Both the position numbers and the translations under genes were made by a program. Positions 1-8,928 of a stretch of DNA of 33,759 nucleotides are shown piece by piece. The notes beneath the pieces were generated by a model, which ran no database searches, was not told where the DNA came from, and was given only the letters and a program-made list of their open reading frames with translations. Position 1 is the stretch's first letter; every line of letters begins with the position of its first letter. The DNA is from Planctomycetota bacterium (lineage in GTDB: Bacteria; Planctomycetota; UBA8108; UBA1146), in assembly GCA_012960845.1 (NCBI GenBank), contig DUAN01000038.1:9320-43078 (forward strand). The letters are read 5' to 3'.

Positions 1-2
1 CC

Positions 3-449
3 GATACCGATAGTGACGGAATCATCGACGCCTGTGATCCAGACGACGACGGTGACGGAATCGACGACGTGTGCGATGTCGACAGCACCGGTGGTGCCGA
101 CTGTGACGGCGACGGACTCGACGACTCCTGTGAAACCGACACCGACGGTGACGGAACGCCGGACGACTGCGAGGCTGACGACTTCATCCGCGGCAATGCC
201 AACAACGACGGCAATGTCGATCTTGGTGACGGAATCCTGATCCTGGGTTACCTGTTCTCTGGAGATGCGATCCCGTGTCTCGACGCAGCGGACTGTGACG
301 ACAATGGTCAGGTCGATATCACGGATGCCATTTACCTGTTCACCTACCAGTTTGCTGGAGGAGCGGCTCCGCTGGCGCCCTTCCCCGCCTGTGGTACGGA
401 TCCGACAGATGGGGATGCCCTCGACTGTCTGGTCACTACCTGTCCCTGA
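3..449 (+). CDS. C-terminal end of a secreted TSP3/dockerin-like calcium-binding protein (5' truncated)
   Basis: The reading frame is open from the first bases of the window, so the gene starts upstream. The visible 148 residues begin with Asp/Gly-rich thrombospondin type 3-like repeats (DTDSDG, DDDGDG, DTDGDG units with spaced Cys). They then give two dockerin-like calcium loops, NNDGNVDLGD and DDNGQVDITD, each followed by a hydrophobic helix, and end in a Pro/Cys tail (FPACGTDPTDGDALDC). Dockerin-like pairs at the C-terminus of large secreted proteins are common in Planctomycetota and may serve in surface attachment or sorting. What the missing N-terminal part does cannot be said. A strong intrinsic terminator follows about 30 bp after the TGA stop, so the transcript ends here. 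Confidence 0.8.
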   Translation, partial: DTDSDGIIDACDPDDDGDGIDDVCDVDSTGGADCDGDGLDDSCETDTDGDGTPDDCEADDFIRGNANNDGNVDLGDGILILGYLFSGDAIPCLDAADCDDNGQVDITDAIYLFTYQFAGGAAPLAPFPACGTDPTDGDALDCLVTTCP

Positions 450-480
450 TGGAACGTTTGTAGGTAGGTGCTATCAGTCA

Positions 481-520
481 CGGCCCCGCGGAATTCAAGA
501 TTCCGCGGGGCCGCTTTTTT
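481..520 (+). terminator. Intrinsic terminator after the dockerin-like gene
   Basis: A perfect 14-bp GC-rich stem (481-494 with 500-513) closes a 5-nt loop and is followed by C and six T. This is a textbook rho-independent terminator placed 31 bp after the upstream stop codon and 70 bp before maf. Confidence 0.93.
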
Positions 521-590
521 GCCCGCGTCCGACTTCTTGACCTGTAGCGGGGGGTTGCCACCGTGAGCGGGAGGGGACACCCTTCCTCTC

Positions 591-1154
591 ATGAGTCACT
601 CAACCGTCATCCTGGCCTCGGCATCTCCCCGGAGGTGTATCGCCTTGCAACGAGCTGGCTTTGCCCCGCTGGTTCGCCCCGTGGACATCGATGAATCCCA
701 CAATCCAGGGGAAGGAGCGGTGGCACTGGTCGAACGCCTGGCTCAGGCCAAGGCGGCATCGATCGATCAGCCCGAGCATCCGGTGCTGGCGGGGGATACG
801 GTTGTTTCTCTCGAGCAGCAGTTGTTGGGCAAGCCCGCCGATTCCAAGGACGCCAGGAGGATGCTGGAGTCCCTCTCCGGTCGAGAGCACCAGGTGACCA
901 GTGGTTGGTGCCTGCGCTGGGGCAGCGACACTCAGGTGGGCCATGTGGTCACCCTGGTGCGCTTCAAGCGCCTTTCCAGCAGCCAGATGGATGCCTACCT
1001 CGAAACGGGCGAACCCTTCGACAAGGCGGGGGCCTACGGGATTCAGGGCGAGGGGAGGGCGCTGGTCGAGGAAGTTCGTGGTTCCTGGAGTAATGTGGTC
1101 GGATTGCCACTTTGCCCGGTGATCCGGCTGCTGAGAGATCTCATGGAGCGTTGA
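591..1154 (+). CDS. maf: Maf-family nucleoside triphosphate pyrophosphatase (likely dTTP/UTP type)
   Basis: The 187-residue length fits the Maf family. Family motifs are present in order: SASPRR near residue 10, GDTVV near 68, GKP near 80, SGREHQVTSG near 95, and DKAGAYGIQG near 144. Maf enzymes hydrolyse non-canonical or selected nucleoside triphosphates to the monophosphate and pyrophosphate in the cytoplasm. The DKAGAYGIQG block resembles the YhdE-type (dTTP/UTP) branch rather than YceF, but this is inferred from memory of the families. The ATG at 591 gives the normal N-terminus directly before the SASPRR loop. No clear Shine-Dalgarno is seen close to the ATG. The gene stands alone between a terminator and the cytochrome gene. 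Confidence 0.93.
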   Translation: MSHSTVILASASPRRCIALQRAGFAPLVRPVDIDESHNPGEGAVALVERLAQAKAASIDQPEHPVLAGDTVVSLEQQLLGKPADSKDARRMLESLSGREHQVTSGWCLRWGSDTQVGHVVTLVRFKRLSSSQMDAYLETGEPFDKAGAYGIQGEGRALVEEVRGSWSNVVGLPLCPVIRLLRDLMER

Positions 1155-1244
1155 GAGTGCTCCCTCGGCTGAGTAGACTCATGGCGGAGTGGACTCTGTG
1201 GGAGATTCGCTCATCCCCGCTGTGCGACTCTGGAGGTTTGAGCC

Positions 1245-3533
1245 GTGAGTTTTGACATCTCAGCAATCCCTGATCTGATCGGACGATTCCACCCGTTGAT
1301 GCTTCACTTTCCCCTCGGGCTGTTGCTCTGGGCGGGGGTTCTCGAAGGGGTCCACCTGCTTCAGCGCCGGCCGATCCCGCCGACCGGCCCGGTCTCGCTT
1401 CCGATGGTGATTCCCGGCGCAGCGTTTGCGGTGCTGGCTTCACTCTCTGGCTGGTTGCTGGCGAATCCAGAGGATCCAGATACCGCACTGGCCTGGCACC
1501 GTTGGCTGGGGATCGGCACCACTTTCCTGGCACTGGTTACCGCGGGTGTCGGAATCGCAGTGCTTCGAGGTCGTGAGGTGGCGAGCCCGGCGTACCGATT
1601 GTCACTCTTTCTGTGCATCCCGATCCTCGCAGCGGGAGGGCATATCGGTGGCGAGATGAAGTGGGGCGAGGGTTTCGTCGAGGAGGGCTTCGAAAAAGTC
1701 TTTTTTGCGGGCCAGGGGGATGACGATCGGGAGAGGAACTCACTGACCCAGGTCAGCATCGATGCTCCGCAGGAGCAGCGGGGTTTGCTGCTGTACCATC
1801 AGAAAGTGAGAGGGATCCTCGATCAACATTGTGTTCCCTGTCACGGCCCGGAAAAGGTCAAAGGGGAACTCAGACTCGACACTCCCGATGACCTCAAGGA
1901 TCGACAGAGGGAGATTCCTCTGATCGTTCCGGGGGATCCGGACAATAGCTTGCTGGTCGAACTATTGCTGCTCCCCGCTGACGATGAAGATCGTATGCCG
2001 CCGCCGGATGAGCCGGCGCTGACCGAGCAGCAGCGCCGCAATCTCGTCGAGTGGGTGCGGGCGGGGGCTCCTTGGCCCGCACAAGGGCCAAAGGGGCTGG
2101 TCGGGGTTGCCGGTCCAGTCGGGTCACCCGGTGCCGTCGGCATCTCGGGCGGCGCCCAGGATCCTGTTCCAGCGGAAGAGGAAGAGGAAGAAGAAGATGC
2201 TCCGGATGAGGAACCGACCGGAGAAGATGGCTCCGATCCGCCACCGGAAATACTGCACTTCCAGCAGAAGGTGATGCCATTGTTCGAGCGCCACTGCCTC
2301 GAGTGCCACGGCTCGGAGAAACAGAAAGGTAAACTGCGGCTGGATCTGCGGGCCGAGGCATTCAGTGATCGCGAGTACCCGACCATCGTTCCTGGGAATT
2401 CTCAGGAGAGCGAGTTGATCGAGCGGGTCTCGTTGCCCGACGACGATGAGGATCGGATGCCGCCCGATGGAGATCGTCTGACCGGGGAGGAATTGGCACT
2501 GCTGCGCGACTGGATCGACCAGGGCGCTTCGTGGCCAGAAGATGAAGCGGTCGATGTACCGGTGCCGCCCGTCGGTGAGGCGGGAGTGTCGCAGGTACCC
2601 TCCAGAACTCCCGGGCAACTTCCGGACATGCCTCTCATCCGAATCGAGGATGAAGAGATCCGATCTGCAGTGGCTCGGTCGGTTTCCACTCTGCAGGCGT
2701 CCGGTGTTCGTGTCGCACCGATCTCTCGCATAGATGATGCGCATGAGGCGGTCTTTCGTCTGCTGCGAAAGGGCGCCTCCGACGAGATGGTGGCGCAGCT
2801 TGCAGGACTGGAACCAGTGCTGACTCGACTCGATCTGGCTGGAACATCGGTGACCGCCCGGTCGATTCGAGGATTGTGGAGATTTGGCAAGATTCGCGTG
2901 CTCAACCTGTCGGAAACCGTGGTGGGGGATGACGAGGTGGCGATTCTTGCGAGCCTGCCCGACCTGACGGTGTTGAATCTGTTCGGAACCGAGGTGACCG
3001 ACGATTGCCTGGCACTATTCGAGCGGATGCCCGCATTGCGAAGGGTTTATCTGTGGCGAACTGCGGTCACCCGGTCTGCCGTCGGCAAACTGGCCCTGAA
3101 ACGTCCCGACCTGCTGATCAATATCGGTGTCAACGAGGGTCCCAAGCGGATCAAGGCAAAGGTCGAGGTGGAAACCAGTGGGATCTGGCCCGGGAGAGAA
3201 GCGGAACTGGCGCCTGAACATGTTCATGACGGATCCGTCGAGACCATCTGGGCCGGTCCAGAGGAGGAGAGAAGTGGCTGGGTCCAGTTGACCCTGGAAG
3301 AGCCACAGGTGGTGGTCGGTGTACGTCTCGATGAGGGCCAATTCCCGAGGATCCAGAAGTTCTCGGTCGAGGTTCAGGACGATTCAGGTTGGGTGGAACT
3401 GGCCAGCGGAACTACCATCGGTTCAAAGAAGGAGCTGCTGTTCGCTGCCCATCTGGCGAAGGTGATTCGCATCAAGATTTTGGAAGCGGTTGATACGCCG
3501 GTGATCGCCGAGTTCGATCTGCTGGTCGATTAG
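1245..3533 (+). CDS. Membrane-anchored protein with two planctomycete-type cytochrome c domains, LRRs and a C-terminal discoidin-like domain
   Basis: A GTG start at 1245 is preceded by GGAGG with 8-nt spacing. The 762 residues run as follows. Residues 1-135 hold about four membrane segments beginning RFHPLMLHFPLG (DUF2231-like). A first heme domain has CVPCH at 196-200 and DRMPP at about 249. An acidic, Gly/Pro-rich linker (poly-Glu near 311) leads to a second heme domain with CLECH at 351-355 and DRMPP at 403. Leucine-rich repeats cover about 525-620 (LTRLDLAGTSVT, IRVLNLSETVV, LTVLNLFGTEVT). The last ~120 residues look like a discoidin/F5-8C beta-sandwich (VHDGSVETIWAG...SGWVQLTLEEP). In this family CxxCH binds heme covalently, and the DRMPP Met is a plausible axial ligand. 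A membrane-bound electron-transfer or sensing protein with an extracytoplasmic binding domain is inferred; the partner is unknown. It converges on the next gene with a 4-bp overlap. Confidence 0.85.
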   Translation: MSFDISAIPDLIGRFHPLMLHFPLGLLLWAGVLEGVHLLQRRPIPPTGPVSLPMVIPGAAFAVLASLSGWLLANPEDPDTALAWHRWLGIGTTFLALVTAGVGIAVLRGREVASPAYRLSLFLCIPILAAGGHIGGEMKWGEGFVEEGFEKVFFAGQGDDDRERNSLTQVSIDAPQEQRGLLLYHQKVRGILDQHCVPCHGPEKVKGELRLDTPDDLKDRQREIPLIVPGDPDNSLLVELLLLPADDEDRMPPPDEPALTEQQRRNLVEWVRAGAPWPAQGPKGLVGVAGPVGSPGAVGISGGAQDPVPAEEEEEEEDAPDEEPTGEDGSDPPPEILHFQQKVMPLFERHCLECHGSEKQKGKLRLDLRAEAFSDREYPTIVPGNSQESELIERVSLPDDDEDRMPPDGDRLTGEELALLRDWIDQGASWPEDEAVDVPVPPVGEAGVSQVPSRTPGQLPDMPLIRIEDEEIRSAVARSVSTLQASGVRVAPISRIDDAHEAVFRLLRKGASDEMVAQLAGLEPVLTRLDLAGTSVTARSIRGLWRFGKIRVLNLSETVVGDDEVAILASLPDLTVLNLFGTEVTDDCLALFERMPALRRVYLWRTAVTRSAVGKLALKRPDLLINIGVNEGPKRIKAKVEVETSGIWPGREAELAPEHVHDGSVETIWAGPEEERSGWVQLTLEEPQVVVGVRLDEGQFPRIQKFSVEVQDDSGWVELASGTTIGSKKELLFAAHLAKVIRIKILEAVDTPVIAEFDLLVD

Positions 3534-4150
3534 ATCGAGCCGTCCCGAACATTTTTTTCAGCTTCCTCGAAGATGTTCTCCCAGGAGTCGTCGAGAGCTT
3601 CTAGCAAGGATGAGGTGCTCGAGACCCCTGTGGTCTCCGTGGTTCTTTCCGGGGCGCGTCCTCCCCGTCGGCGAGTTCGAACCGCCTGGTCGATGGTGAT
3701 CTTCTGTTCATCCGAGAATTCAAGTTCGCGAGAAATCTCGACCTGGATCTCGTCCAGGTAAGAGATGGTGAAGAATGGCTCGGCATGGAGCCGTTCTCGA
3801 AGAGTGGCGATGGCGGGTGCTGGCGGAACTTCTGCTACCGCTATGATCACCGCAGCACCGATGCGAGAGAGCGGTAGGAGACCGTGCTCCCAGACGAAGT
3901 CTGCTTCGAGTGCCTGCAGCAGATCTCCATCGATCTGGTAACGGGAGATTGGAATCATCGGCAATTGATGCTGGGCACTGAGACATCTGGCCAGATCCGC
4001 CTCACTGAGAGGGGTCTCTCTCAGAAGCGACTCGATGGTGCTCTCGCCGGTCTTCGCACTCTGGGTGCGGGCCGCCTCGATGTCTGCAGGAACCAGTAGT
4101 CCCTCAGAAACCAGGATCTCGCAGGTGTTCTTGTATCGAACGGTTCGCAT
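3530..4150 (-). CDS. Orphan GspE/MshE N-terminal-domain protein
   Basis: The start is set at the ATG at 4150, preceded by AAGGAG with about 10-nt spacing; an upstream in-frame ATG at 4195 lacks such support. The 206-residue product opens with a pattern typical of the type II secretion ATPase N-terminal domain: CEILVSEGLLVPADIEAA, then ESLLRETPLSEADLARCLS, then ALEADFVWEHGLLPLSR followed by a beta segment (AAVIIAVAEV). MshEN domains often bind cyclic di-GMP, but the usual RLG at the start of the motif is not present (NTC instead), so binding is doubtful. No GspE ATPase core follows; the last ~70 residues are charged and probably disordered. A regulatory or adaptor role is possible; no partner is visible nearby. 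Confidence 0.65.
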   Translation of the reverse strand: MRTVRYKNTCEILVSEGLLVPADIEAARTQSAKTGESTIESLLRETPLSEADLARCLSAQHQLPMIPISRYQIDGDLLQALEADFVWEHGLLPLSRIGAAVIIAVAEVPPAPAIATLRERLHAEPFFTISYLDEIQVEISRELEFSDEQKITIDQAVRTRRRGGRAPERTTETTGVSSTSSLLEALDDSWENIFEEAEKNVRDGSI

Positions 4151-4237
4151 CTTGACCGATCTCCTTCCACTCAAGGATAAGACGCTCCCTCGCATATCGT
4201 CAAATCGGCCGATTGGACGAAATCGAGAAAAGGGGCG

Positions 4238-4636
4238 ATGCTGAGATATCCGCTCGCCCGCGGAAGGAGACCTACCCTGTCAGGAATGACCTCTGGTGGC
4301 CTGGAACTGGCTGCCACGGGAGCGATGGTGATTGCGCGAATTCGCCCGATTGCCGGAGATCCCCCCAGAATGATCGTCAAGGCCCTTGGTGCCCTCTCTC
4401 GCAAGGTGCACCAGCATCCAGGGACCTTGCTGGCGCTAATCGTCCCCCCTGAAGAAGCCCATCCTCCGGCGCTGCTGCGAAGGATGGCGCAACTGGCGGA
4501 AGTGGTGAATCGAGGAGGGGGATTCATGGTGATCGTCGGATCACGTCAGTCCCTCGATCTCGACTCCCAGCCAAATCTAGTCGTGCCGGTGGTCTCCACC
4601 CTGGAGGAAGCCGAGGTGATCCTGCTGCGTCAGTGA
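4238..4636 (+). CDS. Small hypothetical protein, possibly STAS-like
   Basis: The 132-residue ORF is divergent from the GspE-N-like gene and convergent with uvrC, overlapping its end by 7 bp. The pattern of strand (AMVIARIRPI), helix (VKALGALSRKVHQ), strand (LLALIVPP), helix (LLRRMAQLAEVVNRG), strand (GFMVIVG) and a final helix (TLEEAEVILLRQ) recalls STAS/anti-sigma-antagonist folds, but the usual phosphorylatable Ser region is not seen. The start is uncertain. ATG 4238 has a purine-rich AAAAGGGG almost touching it; ATG 4286 has GGAAGGAG, but about 17 nt away. Function is not assigned. Confidence 0.5.
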   Translation: MLRYPLARGRRPTLSGMTSGGLELAATGAMVIARIRPIAGDPPRMIVKALGALSRKVHQHPGTLLALIVPPEEAHPPALLRRMAQLAEVVNRGGGFMVIVGSRQSLDLDSQPNLVVPVVSTLEEAEVILLRQ

Positions 4637-6558
4637 GTCGCTCCACCGCTGGCGGGTGGCTGAGGATCCGCTTCATCAAGGGAGGGATCTAGCACTTCAT
4701 CCTCGATGTCTGATTCCTCTGGTGAGTGGAGGAAAGCATGGAGAGAGGTGGCGAGAGTGGTGGTCATCCCATCGACTTGTGCCAGCGACTCGACGGAGGC
4801 ATCGCGGATCGATTTGATCGATCCAAATTGTTGTAACAGAGCCCGGCGTCGGCGTGGACCGATGCCGGGTATTTCCTCGAGCCCGCTGACCAACTGACTA
4901 CGTCTTCGCAATTCTCGGTGGTATGAGTTGGCAAATCGATGCGCTTCATCACGGATCCGCTGCAAGAGGCGCGATGCGGGGTCTTCTTCTGGCAGGTCGA
5001 TCGGGTCGGATCTTTCTGGCAGATAGACCCGTTCGGTGGTTCGCTGTCCCGAGCGCAAACGATCCTTGGCGAGCCCACAGATGGTGACCCCAGGGGCGTG
5101 CTGGCGGAGCACTGACACGGCACTGGAAATCTGCCCCTTACCCCCATCGACCACGACCAGATCTGGAACAGCATCCCGTTCAGGATGTTCTCTGAAGCGC
5201 CGCTCGAGAACCTCTGCCATGCTGGCAAAGTCATCGCTTCCGCGAACCGTGCGGATTCGATAACGACGGTACAGAGCGGTGTCGGGCTCGCCGTCTTCGA
5301 AATATACCCGGCTCGCCACCGACAGGGTGCCCTGGATATTCGAGATGTCGTAGCACTCGATGGTACGGATCGGTTGTTGTGCCTCGAGGACCTCACCGAG
5401 TCGCACTGCGATCTGCTCCTGCAGTTCCAACTGTCGGCCATCGGAGTCCGAGCGTACCTCTGCGTTGCGTCGCGCCAGTTCGAGCAGGCGCACCTTGCTG
5501 CCACGTTGGGGCACCTTGACGGTGGTTTTTCGCCCTGCCTTGGTCGAGAGCCACTTCTCGATGATCTCCAGACCCTCGGGAACGGTTGGAACCAGGATCT
5601 CGGGAGGAACGAATTTGTCCCCGTGGTAGTACTGGCCGAGAAACGCCTGGAGCAGTTCAGAATCTTCTTCCCGGGTATCACGGCAAGTGTGGGTCGCCGA
5701 GGAAATCACTCTTCCATCTCGGACCAGCAGCAGGTGGATCGAGGAGAGATCGCCGACCCGATGCAGGCCCAGCACGTCGCAATCTCCCTGGGCATGTTCC
5801 TCGACATGTTGTTGCTCCATGATCTTATCGACCGCCGAGATCTGGTCTCGAACTCGCGCCGCTCCTTCGTAGTCACGAGCCTCGCTGGCGGCCGCCATCT
5901 TCTGCCGAAGGCGCTTGAGCAGCGATCGATCTCGACCCCGCAGTAACAGCAGCACCTCTTCGACCAGCTGGGCATAGGACTCTTCCTCGTCGAGACCGAC
6001 ACACGGTGCAGTACAGCGACCAATTTCGTACTCGATACAGGGTCTCTGGCGGCTGTCAAAGAAGGCGTTGGAGCAACTGCGGAGCGGGATGTACTTCTTG
6101 ATCAACCGCAGTAGCGAGTACACCGCGCGAGAAGATGAGTAGGGGCCGAAGTACAGGTGACCGTCATCCTTCCAGCGGCGAATCGGATGAACCCTGGGCC
6201 AGGCCTCACCTGTGGTGACTCGAAGCGACAGGTAGGTCTTGTCATCTCGTAATCGAAGGTTGTACAGGGGGCGGTGCTTCTTGATCAGGTTGTTCTCGAG
6301 AAGGAGAGCTTCCAGTGGATTGCTACAGACGATGTAGTCGATCGTCTCTGTATTCTCGACGATCCGGGAGAAGAGGAATCGTCCATCATTGGCTCCCGGT
6401 TGAAAGTAGGAACGAACCCGCGAGCGGAGATTTGTCGCCTTCCCGACATAGACCGTCTGTGAGCGTCCGTCGGTGAAGATGTAGACCCCTGGATCGGAGG
6501 GCAGTCCTGCTAACTGGCTGCGAAGCGTATCGGACAGTTCAGGAGACGGCGACATCAT
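4630..6558 (-). CDS. uvrC: UvrABC excinuclease subunit C
   Basis: With the start at the double ATG (6558/6555), which overlaps the end of trmB by 17-20 bp, the product is about 642 residues, normal for UvrC. The N-terminus carries the GIY-YIG nuclease domain (PGVYIFTDGRSQ, VYVGKATNLRSRVRSYF), which makes the 3' incision. A UVR domain that contacts UvrB follows (ASEARDYEGAARVRDQI). Then comes the RNase H-like nuclease that makes the 5' incision (ECYDISNIQGT, DLVVVDGGKGQ). The C-terminus has tandem helix-hairpin-helix motifs (LEEIPGIGPRRRRALLQQFG). All the catalytic landmarks I know are present. In nucleotide excision repair, UvrC is recruited by UvrB to cut either side of a lesion. The open frame extends upstream to 6744, but that part lies inside trmB and has no UvrC character. 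Confidence 0.97.
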   Translation of the reverse strand: MMSPSPELSDTLRSQLAGLPSDPGVYIFTDGRSQTVYVGKATNLRSRVRSYFQPGANDGRFLFSRIVENTETIDYIVCSNPLEALLLENNLIKKHRPLYNLRLRDDKTYLSLRVTTGEAWPRVHPIRRWKDDGHLYFGPYSSSRAVYSLLRLIKKYIPLRSCSNAFFDSRQRPCIEYEIGRCTAPCVGLDEEESYAQLVEEVLLLLRGRDRSLLKRLRQKMAAASEARDYEGAARVRDQISAVDKIMEQQHVEEHAQGDCDVLGLHRVGDLSSIHLLLVRDGRVISSATHTCRDTREEDSELLQAFLGQYYHGDKFVPPEILVPTVPEGLEIIEKWLSTKAGRKTTVKVPQRGSKVRLLELARRNAEVRSDSDGRQLELQEQIAVRLGEVLEAQQPIRTIECYDISNIQGTLSVASRVYFEDGEPDTALYRRYRIRTVRGSDDFASMAEVLERRFREHPERDAVPDLVVVDGGKGQISSAVSVLRQHAPGVTICGLAKDRLRSGQRTTERVYLPERSDPIDLPEEDPASRLLQRIRDEAHRFANSYHRELRRRSQLVSGLEEIPGIGPRRRRALLQQFGSIKSIRDASVESLAQVDGMTTTLATSLHAFLHSPEESDIEDEVLDPSLDEADPQPPASGGATH

Positions 6559-7207
6559 CGGTTTTCTGCAGGTAGAAGTGGTGAATTGGTTGGCCCTTCG
6601 ATAGGAATCGCTTCTCGAACAGGGTCTCGACATGATTTTCGAGATCGAGCGGTTGATAGAGCCATGGATCCTCTCCCGTGCGTGAGACCAGTGATTCGAT
6701 CTCTTCGAGGGAGGCGAGTGCCTGGTTGGCATATGAGGGGTCATCGGTGCGGATCTCGAGCGGCGCGCCGGGGCGCAATTTCCTGGCGACCATCGTCAGG
6801 AAAGACGATTGCAGCAGCCTTCTTCGCGCATGCCTTGTTTTGGGCCATGGATCGGGGAACAGGATGAAGGCGCCTGCGAGGCAGTTGTCTGCAAAGAGTG
6901 GATCGATGGCATCGAACGCATCGGCGTGAAGGAATTTGAGATTAGCCCCGCAGTGGAGCGTTTCCGCCTTGCGCAGGGTCATCTCGAATTTTTTCCGACA
7001 CTGCTCGATTCCGACATGAAGGTCACCATCGAATCGTGCGGCCCGGTCGATGATGTGAGTGTCCTTGCCGGTGCCGATCTCCAGCCACAGATCCCCCGAG
7101 AGACCGAACAGTTGCGACCAGTCACCATGGTCGAGCAACTGCTGTACCTTGAACTCACGAGATCGCTCGCCGTCGGAGAGTCGTTGGTGTCGTCGCAGAC
7201 GGGTCAA
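6539..7207 (-). CDS. trmB: tRNA (guanine-N7-)-methyltransferase
   Basis: The SAM-binding segment LWLEIGTGKDTHII, the HVGIEQCRKKFE motif, FLHADAFDAI, and the diagnostic ILFPDPWPKTRHARRRLLQ identify TrmB, which makes m7G46 in tRNA. The frame is open far upstream (to 7576), but that part has no family character. A TTG at 7207, preceded by GGGGAGG with 5-nt spacing, gives a 222-residue protein, the usual size; a TTG at 7243 is an alternative with no clear ribosome site. The stop overlaps the start of uvrC, so the two are likely co-transcribed and translationally coupled. The link to uvrC is probably for shared expression rather than function. Confidence 0.92.
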   Translation of the reverse strand: MTRLRRHQRLSDGERSREFKVQQLLDHGDWSQLFGLSGDLWLEIGTGKDTHIIDRAARFDGDLHVGIEQCRKKFEMTLRKAETLHCGANLKFLHADAFDAIDPLFADNCLAGAFILFPDPWPKTRHARRRLLQSSFLTMVARKLRPGAPLEIRTDDPSYANQALASLEEIESLVSRTGEDPWLYQPLDLENHVETLFEKRFLSKGQPIHHFYLQKTDDVAVS

Positions 7208-7410
7208 GATTACCTCCCCGGAATCGTCGATTCCTTTGCTCAAGGGTAGCCGGAGACGGGGAGGATTCCACCGACAGGTCCTCCAGAAGGGCTGTCGATC
7301 AGAGTTTTTCTGGGTCCAAAATATCAGTCGAGGTAGCGGCAGCGCAGAGCGTGCCTCGGAGGTAGCATGTGGCCGGGGAATCCTCCGGAATGGAGGGAGG
7401 GGAGAAAAAG

Positions 7411-8838
7411 ATGAAGCCAAGTAGCGAGACCGTATTGTCGATTCCAGGCCGGCTGCAGCCGGTGTATCTGCTGTGCCTCTGCTGGTTGCTGCCCGGTTGC
7501 GGGCTGTGGAGTTACTTCTCTTCCGATCAGGAGCCGACCCCGGTGAGCCGATCCGATTCGACATCCCACTCGACATCTGCCACCTGGGATGGAATCGGCG
7601 ACTCCTCTGATCTTGCAGAACTGGAGATGTTCCTGCTGCAGCAGAGTCCAGCCCTCGAGCCCTTCAAGGAGTCGCAGGGATCGACAGAAACCGGTCAGGT
7701 GGAATCCTGGCTGCCTGGGGCACGAGTCCTCGATAGCGCCGCCACCGAAGGAGATGGTGGAACTCATCTTCCTCGAACTCCGCTTCCTGGAGATCGATCG
7801 GTGGCCATCGACTGGCGTCCTTCTTCGATGTTCGATGGGGAGGCACAGCAACGACAGCGAGACGCACGCCAGTCCATCGCGCAGGCTCGTCTCCAGCAAG
7901 CTCAGGGGAAGTTGCTTCGACTACTGAGAGAAGAGTGGGCCGAACTGTGGTACCAGCAACAGGCGAGTCAGTTGACGATAGCGGCCCTGAAAGATCTGAA
8001 CGCAGATCTGAACGCGGATCAGAACCAGAAGTTTAGCGACTCTCCTGAAGAGTCCTCCGCTGAAGGGTCGATCCAGCGGGTCGCTCTGAGATCTCGCTGG
8101 AACGATCGCCTCGAGGGTTTCGCGGAGGAAGTGGGCAGAACCCGGATCAGAATCAATGCCCTGCTGGGTCGATCTGCCGGGTCGATCTTGCCGCAACCGA
8201 TGGATTCGGGTGATCTTCGATTTGGCGAGGTGGATGGGCTGTCCGATCGCCGCCTCCATCATCGTCGCCTCCATCCTCGTGTCCTTCTGGCCGAGCAAGA
8301 ACTGGTTCTGGCCAGCGCCCAGTTGGAGCAGGAGCAGGGCAGTGATTGGCCAGAGTGGGTCATCGGCGCCAGTTCCAGTTATGACGTGGATGCTTCCGTG
8401 ACCGGTTCGGCGGGTCGGGGAGATGCATGGATGGTGACACTGGGTGTGGAGTTTCCCCTCGGTCTTCAGCCGGGTGAGCAGAGGCTCAACGCTGCCCAGA
8501 ACCAGCTCGGATCTGCTCGTGCACGCCAGATCCTGTCGCGCCGTTCGATCGATGATGAGATTGCTGCAGCCAGGGCCCAACTCCTGGCGAGTCACGAGGC
8601 GATCGATACGCTGGAAAACCAGGTGATTGCCCACATCGAGGAGGCGCGGGCCAAGTGGAGTGCTGTGGCGGCTACCGATCAGGGAGATTCGCGCTTGCGG
8701 ATCGTCGAGAAACTGCTCGACGCCCGTATCGGCTGGCTGCGTGCCGTGTCGAATCGGGCTCGTGCCCGGGTGTCCCTGGTCGATCTTCTCGGGCTCGAGA
8801 GACACGGCTTCAGGGGTGTGCTCAGCCACTTGAGATGA
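7411..8838 (+). CDS. TolC/OEP-family outer-membrane efflux lipoprotein
   Basis: The ATG at 7411 follows an excellent GGAGGGAGGGGAG with 6-nt spacing; a GTG at 7369 is less likely. The 475-residue product has a lipoprotein signal with lipobox LLPGC (Cys at about 30), so it is lipid-anchored. Two long alpha-helical regions flank beta segments. The first reads like QSIAQARLQQAQGKLLRLLREEW with WYQQQASQLTIAALKDLNADL. The second runs LLAEQELVLASAQLEQEQ, then a strand region (WVIGASSSYDVD, WMVTLGVEFPLGLQPGEQ) and helices (NAAQNQLGSARARQ). This two-fold hairpin pattern is that of TolC-type outer-membrane factors. No membrane-fusion protein or inner-membrane pump is next to it, so its partner must be elsewhere. 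It is divergent from trmB across about 200 bp that hold no other feature I recognise. Confidence 0.75.
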   Translation: MKPSSETVLSIPGRLQPVYLLCLCWLLPGCGLWSYFSSDQEPTPVSRSDSTSHSTSATWDGIGDSSDLAELEMFLLQQSPALEPFKESQGSTETGQVESWLPGARVLDSAATEGDGGTHLPRTPLPGDRSVAIDWRPSSMFDGEAQQRQRDARQSIAQARLQQAQGKLLRLLREEWAELWYQQQASQLTIAALKDLNADLNADQNQKFSDSPEESSAEGSIQRVALRSRWNDRLEGFAEEVGRTRIRINALLGRSAGSILPQPMDSGDLRFGEVDGLSDRRLHHRRLHPRVLLAEQELVLASAQLEQEQGSDWPEWVIGASSSYDVDASVTGSAGRGDAWMVTLGVEFPLGLQPGEQRLNAAQNQLGSARARQILSRRSIDDEIAAARAQLLASHEAIDTLENQVIAHIEEARAKWSAVAATDQGDSRLRIVEKLLDARIGWLRAVSNRARARVSLVDLLGLERHGFRGVLSHLR

Positions 8839-8928
8839 CCGGTGCTCCGCTGTTTGTTCTTGCTCTGGCCGGCCGATTCCGGTGGGATGATGAGTAGATT
8901 CCAGGAGTAAGTTAGGCGGGCGACCCGA

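Noticed and set aside
5185-5946. 253-codon open frame antisense to uvrC
   Set aside because: It lies wholly inside uvrC on the other strand. High-GC coding DNA gives such shadows, and no ribosome site or family features are seen.
6559-6744. N-terminal extension of UvrC to 6744
   Set aside because: The extra 62 residues have no UvrC character and lie in trmB; the GIY-YIG domain begins properly after the double ATG at 6558.
7921-8829. 302-codon open frame antisense to the TolC-like gene
   Set aside because: Low-complexity composition and full overlap with a supported gene that has a strong ribosome site.
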